From the NCBI GenBank assembly GCA_008638375.1, contig CM018035.1, positions 36,884,824-36,948,823 on the forward strand: a stretch of 64,000 nucleotides of DNA. The letters are read 5' to 3'. The position numbers and the translations under genes were made by a program. This DNA comes from Nyssa sinensis (Eukaryota > Streptophyta > Magnoliopsida > Cornales > Nyssaceae). Of the stretch, positions 12,237 to 23,142 are shown one piece after another. How positions within the stretch are numbered: the first letter of the stretch is position 1; the number at the start of each line of letters is the position of its first letter. The notes under the pieces were generated by a model. It did no database searches and was not told the origin of the DNA. It saw only the letters and a list, made by a program, of their open reading frames with translations.

Positions 12237-15200
12237 TGTCACATCTCGCACCCTACCCTACGCAGATGTTGAAGATGTGATGCCAGTTAGCCGCCTTGCC
12301 AGTCTCCGACCGACAATGCGACCAACCAAAGGCAAACTTCTGAACCTTACGATCAATTGCAATCCAAATGTAGGGTCAGATCAGCGAAAATTAAAACCTT
12401 TTTATCTCGGGAACGCAACTCATCAATATACCACAATTAGAGGTATGTACCACAAAGCAAGTCTATAATCAAACAATTAGTAACTCTAAGCCACAAATCA
12501 CATCCACAACCAGACATAGAACACAGAGCATATCTAATCCCTCTGGAATACTATTACCATGAGCCATGTCCCTACATATCTCTTGTACATGGATAAGTCA
12601 ACTATATCATCACACTCACCTGAATAGCTAGAGTCAACCCATCAGAACCCAAGTCTCCACATTTTATTGCCATCAGATCTTCACTTGGGAATGCCTTTCA
12701 GTCTACACGAATCATGTCCTTGTGCTTTCTAATCCAATGGAGTTATAACCTGAAAAATGTTAAATAAATGGAATGAGCTTAAACAAGCTCAGTGAGTAAC
12801 ATAGGTTCCTGCCATGGGTTTCAAAACCAGTTCATATATATACATGCATGCTCAAATGTAACTCAGATAGAACAATGCAGGTCAAGTAGAACAGATACAG
12901 CTCAAATAGAACGGATATAGCTCAAAGTGCCTGAACCTTTCCCAGGCGATATGGGATGGCATTACTTCCCATCCACCCCCTCCCCCACACATGGAGGGCC
13001 TGCGTCCTGGCGGCACATGGAGGGCCTCATATCGCACACCTCCGGCTGGGGTCGGTATCAGAGCGGAATAGATCAGATAGGATTGAGCGGATGCTGAGTT
13101 CTGGGCGTCCCACAGAGCCAGCTATCCATCTACTGATATACTCAATCCCGTAGTGGGCCCAAGACTCAACATAACAAGATAAACACGAATCAAACTCCAA
13201 TAGGTAGAGAAGTTAGAACAACAGACTCCAACAAAATCAGAACAGGAGATATCAAGAAGTAGGATAGGATCATGCCATATGTAATGCAGTGTAAAGAGTA
13301 TGCATTAAAACATATGCATTAAAACAGTACAGTGTATAAAACAGTTCAGCATATAAAGCAGTACAGTATACAAGTTTAGGTAGTACAGAAAATATACACC
13401 AAGTCAGGAGTCCGAGTTACTCACCTGAATATATGCTTATCTCTCTTCCACAGATATCCTGATATTCTCTAGATACCTCTTTAGGCACGTCCTTACATAT
13501 TCTAAATAATCATCATCCTGAATAATCATCATCAATTACAGACATATCAGAATTTATTTATTTAAAACCTATCCATTGTTTTAGGAGTTTATCGGATCAC
13601 CTAAGACAGTCTAATGGCCGATTACCCTATCACTGGGTTTCAACTGAGGCTATTTTATTCTTTTAATTAAGCTTAGTAGCTGTCAAGATTATAAGCTAAG
13701 TCATTTGGACTCTAATCATTATTTATCAAATACTTATTTAACCTTTAGGGGCGAAATGGTAATTTATTATTCTTGCCCCGGACCCTGTCGTGGTCTTCAG
13801 TATATTCCCTATATCTCGTATAAATAGTCCTTATGCAAGGCATTGCAATTTTGCCATAGCTTGAGCACAAACTAAATTTATTATTATTAACTTGATAATT
13901 AACAACCACAAAACCATAAAAGATGTTCATATTTGTCAAGTATCATGGCAAGCTGCAACTTAGCATCTTATTAAGAAATATTGGGTCAGTATAGGAGCAA
14001 AGATGGAGAGGAAGCAATCACCTGATATTGGTACCATTGGATTCATTTGGCAAGCCCGGAATCAGATTTCCAGTTACTGATTTCTCTCTTCTTTAGTCCT
14101 TATTCCCCAAGCAGATGATGATCCTGACAGATTCTGCTCCTTTATCATCCCATCCATCAGATATTGAAGAACTTTCCCTTCCTCCAATTCATCACATAAA
14201 TCACAACATCCGATAGTTATAGGTTTCCCCAACCTCCATCACTGGACGGCAGCTCTGCTGCTTCTATTAACCTGTTTCAAACCCGGACAATCAGCTTCAT
14301 ATATTACTAGATTTTCCTTCTTTGCATATGTTGAATCATCTGCACAATATCCCAGCAAGAATGGCCAGGCCTCATTTGGATTCCATAAATAAACCGCTGC
14401 GTAACACCTCAAGGTTTGCCTGGGCATTCTCCTTCAATCTATCCATCTTTAGATCGCTGTTGCTGCCGCTTGGCCTTCGAAGCCAATTCTGTCACTGACC
14501 ATCCCTTGAAGCAGTAAGCATGGAACAAGAGGCGCAGTACTAAAACAGCCCATGTTCTCACCTTTCCTTGGCGACCCTCCCAATCAAATCGACCCCTCAA
14601 TCGTTCATCTAACGATCAATCCAACATAATCCTGCATATTGCCCAATGTGACTCACCCCTACAGCGACTGCTTCCAATTCGATCACTACCGTCCCCTTCT
14701 CTGCACCGCTACAGCCAGTATAATTCCCCTGCTGTGCCAAAATCACCACAATCCCAACTCAGAATTACACAACATACAAATACATAAATATATACACATG
14801 CTCCTGCTGCCGCACGCTGTTGCTGCATGCCATTGCTCCAATAATTTCGGTTCTGCAGCATCCAACGGCAGCTCCTCTAACCGGTTGACTCGATCTTCCC
14901 CTACACCGCTACTGTCGTCTCATTCCCAAACCCAATCACGTATCAGATTCCTCTCTCAATTTGACCCACAAACAAACTGAGCTACTCAATCAAAAGCATC
15001 ATCTGTGTTCCTGATTAGCCGCAACACCTGGCCACCACGCACACACATATTCCTCCTGCACGTCACACATATATTTACCCCCTGTTGCACCGCTACATAA
15101 ATACATACACAAAACAACAATAACCTGCTGCACTCCATCTTCAATGCTTTCGTCTCTCTCTTTCTCTATTTCCTGATTCGTTTAACACCCACACCCAAAT

Positions 15201-16148
15201 CCAGCATCTTCTCTAAACTTCCGTCCCCCCCTACTCCAACGCTACACAAACAGACACATACCGATCACTTCCAACACGGATACGACTGGATCAGCCAATC
15301 CAATTCTGCTCAATCATAACCTGTCGAACCAACTTAGCCGTAGGGACCTCAGCTTCGACGTCCAACTCAACGACCAACCACTTGCCCACAAAATCTCGCT
15401 TGAACCAAATCGGAGCCATCTACCGCTTCTGCAACCTAAACCGATCGTTTTTCCCCCAATTTTCCTACAAACAGGGACGTATATATACAGTTGCACCAAT
15501 AGAGAATTCTGGAATTCTCTTTTTCCTTCCCAGCCGTTTCTCCCTCTTTTCTTTATTTCTTGTCTTTGTTTCTAGCTTCTTCAAGAAGCTTCTGTATAAA
15601 TATATTCATATATATATATATATATATACTTATATATTATTTTGGCCCTTCCTTCTAGCAACTTTTGTTGCTTATATACGGTTGTCCGTCTAACAGCTTC
15701 CTATGGAGCTTCTAATATAATAAATATAAATATTTATTTATTATTCACTTATATAATTCATATAATTAATTGGTATATACATATATATACGTTCGTAGGT
15801 ACCTTCTGATATTTTATTTTTATCCATAAAATATCAACTTATAACGCCAAGACTCGGTTCCGTATTATTTATTTATTAATATTATGTCCCCGTTAATACT
15901 TTATTCCCTCTTCACATTTTATTATCCGTTTTGATTCTATATTGTAAATTTCGGTATTAACTCAATTTATTTTGGCTCGGTTGACTAGATTATCCATTTT
16001 TCGAGCAGACACCATTTTTATATCTGCAGGTATTAAATTACGTTACGGCTTGCCGTATTTGAGCTATTTCCAATTATTAACGTCAAATAGTCTATTTTCT
16101 TTAAGTCAGAATACAGTCTGAATTATGTCAGATTTTTGGGGTATTACA
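12237..16148 (-). repeat. LARD 5' LTR (3912 bp)
   Basis: Copy of 4088-8003, beginning TGTCACATCTCGC and ending GGGGTATTACA, directly followed by target duplication AGAAG (16149-16153). On the sense strand it holds a clear splice donor-like CAGGTGAGTAA (boundary 13424/13425) and an acceptor-like ATGGCAG at 12809. Not a gene. Confidence 0.95.
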
Positions 16149-16153
16149 AGAAG

Positions 16154-19064
16154 ATCTTTGCCTCCTCTAATCCTTCCTTCAAGACTGAATCGAAGGGAAG
16201 GTTAACTCTCGACCACAGTTTAATCATTCCCAACTCGGACTGAAAATCGTTAATCATCTCCGGGCAAACGGTAAGCCTCTAAAAGGCATTCAAATTCTCT
16301 CCAATAGGGGAACAATATGGGGATACAAGTAAAAGAGATAGGGGGTAACCTTATGCTCCTCCTTCGTATATATAGACCCTCGAAGCCCAAGAGTCGCCCA
16401 GACGAACCGTTGCAATAAAGGGTTGTTCTTGAAAACCCCAAAAGACAACTGTATAAATGGATGACGTATAGAATCGTCCTTTCGGATACTTAGGCGACAA
16501 GATACAAGGCTTCCCCAAGCATACCGAACTGATCAAAGCAAACAAAGTCTGATCCACCCTTATACAAAGGCCTCCGGTCTAACATACAGACCTCATTGTC
16601 TTTGCTATTCCGTTGATCCTTGACAGACCACGTAAAGCTTTCAGTTCGGATGTATCTCCATCCAGGTCTGAACGATTTAGGAGGCAGGAGTCTTCATCAT
16701 CAGAGCAATAGACACAAGACACCGTTCTTAGTACAGGACTTGGGTTCAGGATGAACTACCTCAGAATTCTTCAGAAATTCACTCTCAATATATATATGAC
16801 ACAAGATCATCGTCAAACCCTTATATATCCTATGTAAATTGCTTTCCTACCTCATCCAAAGAGGAAGGAGCAATCGGAACTATGCTACAATCGTTATCTT
16901 ATCACAACTACAGTTCGGAAGATAACTGCCACTTCTTGGAAGCTGATCTGGAGGGATCCAGAACAACCTTACTTACATCAATTTCTCACATCAACAACAA
17001 AGTCAAAGGAATGCTACATGGGTCAACCAAGCATAAGAGAAGACATTAGATAAAAGAGAGCTATTCCATTAAAGAAGTCTGTTACACTGAAGTTTTAAAA
17101 CAAAAAAAAAAAAAAAAACAACAAAAACCTAAGCTAATCATATTTCAAACCTGGTCAGCAGGCTCAACGGTTGGGAAGGAATCGGCAGAAGCAGCATCAA
17201 TCGTCTCACTTGGGACGATAACTTCGATAGGAGCGGCAGGGAGAACCTCGACCACCTCGTTCGGAACTGCAACCTCAGGAGGGGTAACCCTTAGAGGCAC
17301 AATCGAGGATATGTCGAAGTCGGGAAATTTGGCAAGGAACCTATCCCAGAATTTTCTGAAGCCGAACAGAATCAGGGTGGTGGCCATTCCTTCTAATTCC
17401 ATCTTCATCTCTATCTCATTGTCCACCTTGGCCTGCTCCACCGCATCATCAAGCTTCTGGTTGAATTCATACCCCAAGCTGTCCAACTCTCTCTTCAGCC
17501 TCTTCTCCCTCTGAATAGCAAGGTCCTTCTCCGACTCCATCACGATTAGAGAATTCTGAAGCTCCTTCAGCTTCTCTACAGAATCGTGGGCCTCCGACTA
17601 GGCAGTGCCAAGCTTAAGCCTAAGTTCGTCCAGCTTAGTCTTAAGATCATCAACCTCCTCTGAAGGAGGAGAGACCTCCGTCAAGGCAGAAAGGGTGTGC
17701 AGAGCCTACAGCGTGCGAAGCACACAATTCAGTACCAACCAAAGCATTTGGAAAAAGGGGAAGGGAGATAAAGATCCGAAGAACTTACCTTGACTTGAAG
17801 AGAAGCCAGGTCAGCAAGAAGCTTCTCCGGCTTCTGGGCCTAATTTTGCTTGAGCCTTTGGCCCAAAAATCCTCCAGAATCTTTTTGGCCCCCACAGCAT
17901 CAGGGGCCACCGAGGATGACGCCCCCTTACCCGCTTGCGTGGATGGGATTGGGGGGACCATAGAAATGGGGGCAGACGCCTCTCTCTCCAACTCAACGGG
18001 ATCAAGAGAGATCGAGAGTATCCTCCTCCTCTTCGCCTGGATGGGAGGGTCCACTGGGGAAGAAGCCTCCCCCGCTACCACAGATGAAGATGGCCCGGTC
18101 TCCCACCGTGCCATCATGTTCTTTGCAACCTCCTCAACGCTTCCTCTAGCAGCCATCAGTTTGTCAAGGTTAACAATGGAGGAATGGCTTCGAATGCTGG
18201 GCTTTAAGAGCTTCTTGTATTGTTTCTGAATCGTAGAGGAGAATTCCGATCTTCTCCACATGCTCCTAACTGCACAGGAAACACAGAAATTGATCAGTTC
18301 AGTAATCGGTGTACAAAAAGAAGTCAACTCAGCCACGGGAAAATTGGGCCTCACCCTTTCGCCCAAAGGTTCAAGGGAATGCTGAAGGTTGGCCTTCGAA
18401 GTCCTTGAACTCCCATCCTCCTTTTATGAAGAAATACCACTTCTTCCAGGTCTTGTTGGAAGAGGGCACGGTAGTAAGGGGTCTGAACCCACCATCAAAA
18501 GACATGTAATAAAGGCCTTCCGCCTTCTGAAGTTTTAGATCCATATTACTACGGATCAGGTCAAGGGACACCTTGACATTATTCATATGCCCCAACACAA
18601 TGAAGCTCAACAGATGTCTCCAACTGTTAAGGTTCAGGTCTGCGGGGCAAAGGTCGAACCAGCAGAAGAATTGTTTTATAATATCAAGAAAGGGGAGTGT
18701 CAATCCTATTTCAAACCAGGCCAGATAGGCGCAGATTTCCCCCTCTCTAACATCGCTTGGGCGATCCCGAGAGTCAGGGACCCTAAAAGTAACATTGGAG
18801 GGAAGTTTGAATTTCTCCCATAACTCCTTCAACATTTTTTCGGTGATTGCACTCTCACCCTCCTCTCTGTAACCGAATCGACCAGAGGTCTCACCAGCCC
18901 TATTCGGGGGCTCATCAAATGCATCGACAATCCTAACCCCCGGACTAGAGGGGGTCTATTATTCTATTCTCGTCATCATCTACGGAAGGAACATTTACTA
19001 ACTGAAGTTGAGGAACGGTCCCAGAAGGACTGCCTGAACCAGAGGGTGACTCAAGACCAGACAT
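16154..19064 (-). pseudogene. Tat1 antisense ORF (plant putative gypsy-type transposon protein, PF04195-like)
   Basis: This gene lies antisense to pol, between pol and the 3' LTR, as in Grande and Retand elements of the Tat lineage. It starts MSGLESPSGSG at 19064. A conserved domain at 18835-18371 contains LPSNVTFRVPD, EGEICAYLAWF and LLSFIVLGHMN, resembling the gypsy-type transposon domain PF04195. A basic/serine-rich part (18269-17789, AKRRRIL) and a predicted coiled coil (17543-17340) follow. Two short introns are visible on the minus strand: 18354-18270 (donor GTGAGG, acceptor TGTGCAG) and 17788-17706 (donor GTAAGT, acceptor CTGTAG). The last exon is cut by the LARD at 16153. In-frame stops near 18945 and 18371 show it is broken. 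Its biochemical role is unknown even in intact elements. Confidence 0.8.
17102..17119 (+). repeat. Poly(A) run
   Basis: An A homopolymer of about 18 bases in Tat1, next to the antisense ORF coding end. Confidence 0.8.
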
Positions 19065-19246
19065 GGCGAACAAAAGAAAGAAACGAAGCAAATGAGAAGG
19101 AATGTAGAAGGGGACTAAAATTAAACCTGAGATCAAGAAAGGACTATGGACACCGGATATCCTTCAAACTTTGTCAAATGGCGGTGGCAGCCTCAGGTAC
19201 TGTAGATGCAAGTGCAGAAGAAAGGTATACAAGACCTTTCCCTCTC

Positions 19247-19254
19247 TTTATATA
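19247..19254 (-). promoter_or_regulatory. TATA box of the Tat1 antisense ORF
   Basis: The minus strand reads GAGTATATAAAGAGAGG about 185 bases before the start codon at 19064, in the right place for a promoter driving the antisense ORF independently of the LTR. Assigned by sequence only. Confidence 0.5.
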
Positions 19255-19434
19255 CTCATTTGAAATATGAGCCTCCTAAGACGAGCCGACACAATGGTTG
19301 AAGATAATGATGGCTTCTCAAGTATCGGCTGCGCAATAAATGACTCATTAAACCGATGTATCGAGAAATGGAGAAACGAAACGTATGACTCTTCACAAAG
19401 CCCATAACCCTAGTTAAGCCCTAGATTCTAACTA

Positions 19435-19452
19435 GGGCTCGGGGGGAGTAGC
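19435..19452 (+). other. Tat1 polypurine tract
   Basis: GGGCTCGGGGGGAGTAGC immediately precedes the LTR start TGATATACC. This is the expected priming site for plus-strand DNA and confirms that Tat1 reads left to right. Confidence 0.8.
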
Positions 19453-19622
19453 TGATATACCATAAACAGACACACCAGTCACCTTGAGACACGTGTGCTT
19501 ACAGAGCTGATATTCTCGATCATACAGAGCAACCATAAGCCTTCAGGGCATCCTCATATATATACATCATACAGAGCTGATATTCTCGATCATACAGAGC
19601 AGCCATAAGCCTTCAGGGCATC

Positions 19623-19667
<45 letters not shown>

Positions 19668-20164
19668 TACAGAACCGACAAACTCGATCATACAGTGCAG
19701 GCGGAGCCTCCAAGGCATTCTCATGCGCATATCTTCCAGACCTTATGCTCTGGGAAATATTCATTCAACATCTCATATGGTTCCGACCTTATGGCTTCCT
19801 TAAAAACTGCCAAACAGAGAATAAGGAAACAGCCTTCAACACGGAAACTATTATCTATGATTATCTCTATCTACGACACAATACTCCACAAGGTAATTGC
19901 AATCTCCGATGATCAAATCCCTATATTCATGGCATCGAATCCTAATCAACTTAGGAAGGCCACAACCTATAAATTAAACCCTAAAGATACGCTTTATTCT
20001 TATGCTCATTCTTTGGCTTTCAATACAGTCTTTCAATTTTTTTTCTTACTTAAGCATCAGAGCGGCTACCGCCGGAGTCAATCCGGTGGTCTTCTGATCA
20101 TCTTCCTGAGTGTGCTACAGGTCACGGAGCCTATACTTATTACGAGTCGAAAAGTGCAGCATCA
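19453..20164 (+). repeat. Tat1 3' LTR (712 bp)
   Basis: Starts TGATATACCATAA, the same start as the Tat2 LTR read in its sense (right end TTATGGTATATCA at 43057), and ends GCAGCATCA. It contains two direct copies of a 70-bp segment beginning ACAGAGCTGATATTCTCG (19501 and 19571), a partial third copy near 19669, and a (TA)n run at 19626-19665. A TATAAAT at 19968-19974 is the likely core promoter. Confidence 0.8.
19626..19665 (+). repeat. (TA)n microsatellite
   Basis: About 20 TA units inside the Tat1 LTR, between the second and third copies of its 70-bp repeat. Confidence 0.9.
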
Positions 20165-20504
20165 AAGGGCAAAATAGTAATTTTACCATTCTTGTCCCGG
20201 GACCCTATCATGGTCTTTAGAATAGTCCACATATCTTAAATATAATTTTCTAAGTCTTTTAGACTTCATTTGGTATCTGCTTTTACTAATCGGGACACAT
20301 TAGTCATTTCTCATTTTTATACGTTGATTGTTTCGGAGTCTTGTTTAGCCCCTCAATTTCCATAATTATGCTTATGACAATTTATCATATCAGATTGGCC
20401 TTTATTCGGCCTATACTTTTCACTTATCATGCTTAGGGGCATTTTGGTCATTTTGCGTTTTGTAAGATTCTAACCCCGATTCGTCATTTAATCATGTGTA
20501 CAGT

Positions 20505-20950
20505 TTTATGAGTATCTGGGCTTCCATCGGTGTCAATTTCGTCCCAGTTGGACTTCGTATAGCATCAGGGGCATTTTGATAATTTTACGTTTTGTATGGC
20601 TAAACTTTTTGGGACCTCAGTTCATAAAATGGACCTCACCATTAGGTCCAGAGTGTTCGACATAGTTAAATTGGATTATCTTTTATGTTTAATTGGCCTT
20701 GGGTATCATCAGGGACAATTCAGTCATTTACCATTTGCGTGTCTATATTTTTCGGAACTTGGTTTCACAAATCAGACTTCACTGTTGAGTCCAGAATGTC
20801 CAATATAATCAAAATAGACTATCTTTTATTTTTATTTGGCCTTAGGTATTATCAGGGGCAGTACAGTCATTTACTATTTACGTGTCTTTATTTTTTGAGA
20901 CTTAATTTCCCAAATCAGACTCCACTATTGAGTCCGGAATACCCGAAATA
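20505..20950 (-). repeat. 143-bp tandem module, about three copies
   Basis: Units contain GGGGCA...CATTTTACGTGTCT, a GACTTC/GACCTC word and GAGTCCGGAATGTCC followed by an AAAATAG-like word. The GTCCA/GTCCG landmark falls at 20646, 20789 and 20932, an exact 143-bp spacing. Related arrays sit in three other LTRs of this window. Confidence 0.8.
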
Positions 20951-22632
20951 GTAAAAATATACTATTTATTTATTTAATTTGGACTTCGTTTGACCCATTT
21001 AGTGTCCAAGGGTAAAAAAGTAATTTTACCCAATTAATAAAATAATTAGAATAATTATTTTGTTATTTATTTATTTTTCAGGGGCTTATTTGAATTAATT
21101 CTTTAAGATTTTAGGCCAGAATGCAAATATTCAGAACAGTTGGGATCAAAATGTAATTCAAGAAAATACTAGTTCAACTTCCTTTCATTTTAGCCCTTGA
21201 ACTGTTAGGTTTGTTTAATTAAACCCTAGACAGGACTAGATATATGGTGAACCAGCCAGTTCAGGCTAAGCCAAAGAACCGGAATAGGATACCCTTGTTA
21301 TTCCCCTTATTCACGGTTTGGGTTATCCCTATTCCTAATTCCAATTTCTTATTTCCGTCACCAAACAAACTAATTTTAATTTAATTACAATCCTTTAAAC
21401 GACGTCGGTGCAGTAACCCTTTTTATATTCGGTTGGGTCTCGACCCGACCCGATCTAGATCCGACCCATGTCCGGTACTGTTCATCATCTTCCTCATGGC
21501 GATGAACAGTAACCCTAAAACCGAAAATTTTCCAATTCAATTTCGTGGGTTTTAAAGCATGAATCCTTACTGTTTCCGACTCCTACATATTTCTGGAAGC
21601 TTAACTAAAATTTTGGCATTAGTTTCGCGTGGTATATCAAGCTCAAAAGTTCTACCGAGCTTTCATGGTCATTCTGAATAAGCTCGCAGCTTATGCTCAT
21701 TTCTCCATCAAATTTGATGGTTATTGGCCTATTAGGATCGTACATGTGTAGGGTTCTTCATTGCATTCAAGAATGCAGGTTCGAATCGCGTTTTAGGGGT
21801 GTTCCAAAGAAAACCCGTGACCTGCAACTGCCCATAAATTTCTCATTATTGAGCCATTTCCTTTGGTTTTTGTTACATTGTGATCCCTATCATTTCTAGT
21901 TTTGATCCTTATCCCTCAATCGAGGTTTAGCCCTAGTCGAATCAGACCTGCTTTGTCAAGGTCTGTTAATGGTGGTTCTTTAATGAATGGTGTGTTACAA
22001 GCCTCCTGGCTTCTCTCATTTTGCTTAAATCTGTCCCTTATTATTAAATTTACTCATGCATGCAGTCATGAGTACTCAAGGGACTGAAACAGTGAGCAAA
22101 AGAAGAAAATAGGAAATTCTGAGTTTAGTATTCTATCCCTTCTAGTCGACCCTCTCTCTCTCTCTTCAATTCTAGGCTCGACTCAGATTCTCTCAAGCCC
22201 CCTCTTTTTTTTCTTCCTGATCCTTAGTTCCTGCATACACACACATGCACACACAAGCATACACACACTTGTACACGAAGTCTCTCACATGGACTCTCTC
22301 TCTCTCTCTCTACTGATTTCTGCACACACACACTATTCTGATTTCACACACCCACACCCCATATGTAGAACACATACATATATGCATATATTAATTCATA
22401 TATGTATATAATTATTTCCCCCTTTTTCCATCTTGCATGAAAGGGGATTGGTGGGGGGTGGGGGTGGTGGTGGTGGTCCAATGAGGGCTGCCTGATTCAA
22501 CAAATCTGCATATATTATATATTTTTGTTAGCTGCATGAAATCTCATTGGCTCGTTTGGGAGGTGGAGGGACATTTGTATATATATATATACATATCTTG
22601 TGTAATAAAAGGCATAACATGTGGGCAACCCA

Positions 22633-22692
22633 AGTGGCTAACTTTTTGGATGTAGGTTCTTTCATTGCTTCTGGTCAAGGGTTCAAAACCCC
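22633..22692 (+). mobile_element. tRNA-like (SINE-like) segment with A and B boxes
   Basis: AGTGGCTAACTTTTTGG resembles a polymerase III A box and GGGTTCAAAACCCC, about 45 bases on, resembles a B box. Together they look like the head of a tRNA-derived SINE rather than a functional tRNA, since no cloverleaf closes around them. Confidence 0.45.
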
Positions 22693-23098
22693 TTGGCCTC
22701 ACCTTTTTGGCCATTTTTCAGATTTTCGGCTTATGCCTTGTTTGGCTGGCACAAATTTCTGTTTTAGCTTTTTCCTTCGTAATTTCTTTTCTATTGCTCT
22801 TTTTACGAAACAGTTTCTTTTGAGGGTTTCGTATTTTAGTTAGCTTAGACGCCAAAGGCCCCGTGTCGGTTATTATTTATTTGTGGCCGTCATAGTTCAC
22901 TAATTCGAGTTTCCACAGTGCTAAAATTGATAATTAGGTTCAGGTATTACACCCTCCTCTCTTGATGTGTTTAACTATTTTATTGGTTTATTGTGACCAT
23001 CGAGAGATTTCCAATTAACTTCCTTGATTATTCTTTATGTCGTTTTTAATTAATAATTAGCGAACTAATTATTAATTAAGCAAGGTCGGGGTGTTACA

Positions 23099-23142
23099 CT
23101 ATCATCCCTAGGTGTTCTAAACCTAGAACTCTGGTACCATTC
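23099..23142 (-). other. 44-bp internal region between two LTRs, containing a primer binding site
   Basis: Only 44 bp separate the LTR end at 23098 from the next LTR start at 23143. The minus strand reads TGGTACCAGAGTT three bases after the right LTR, a close variant of the TGGTATCAGAGC primer site seen in the LARD at the same spacing. Confidence 0.6.

Larger units (their letters stand above)
4088..16148 (-). mobile_element. Complete non-autonomous LTR retrotransposon, LARD-like (no coding region)
   Basis: Two LTRs of about 3.9 kb (4088-8003 and 12237-16148), nearly identical along their length, flank an internal region of 4.2 kb. Exact 5-bp target duplications (AGAAG) lie outside. The primer binding site TGGTATCAGAGC lies beside the right LTR on the minus strand, so transcription runs right to left. 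No frame anywhere encodes gag or pol motifs; the longest frames are about 100 codons and occur in both LTRs simply because the LTRs are copies. Large LTRs plus a non-coding interior match the LARD class (large retrotransposon derivatives), which must borrow enzymes from an autonomous partner. The high LTR similarity suggests a younger insertion than its Tat1 host. Confidence 0.92.
20165..23098 (-). mobile_element. Remainder of a long TGTCAC-family LTR, split by Tat1
   Basis: The sequence resumes at GGGCAAAATAGTAATTTTAC..., matching the middle of the LARD LTR (near 5600), and ends GGTCGGGGTGTTACA at 23098, the standard right terminus of the family. Its left part must lie beyond base 1 because Tat1 entered it. 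It contains the 143-bp module array, a tRNA-like segment at 22633-22692, CT- and AC-rich simple repeats (22150-22330) and TA-rich runs. No coding region. Confidence 0.75.

Noticed and set aside
21735..21810. Possible tRNA gene around GGTTCGAATCG
   Set aside because: A B-box-like word is present but no acceptor stem or anticodon arm could be formed; not convincing even as a SINE.
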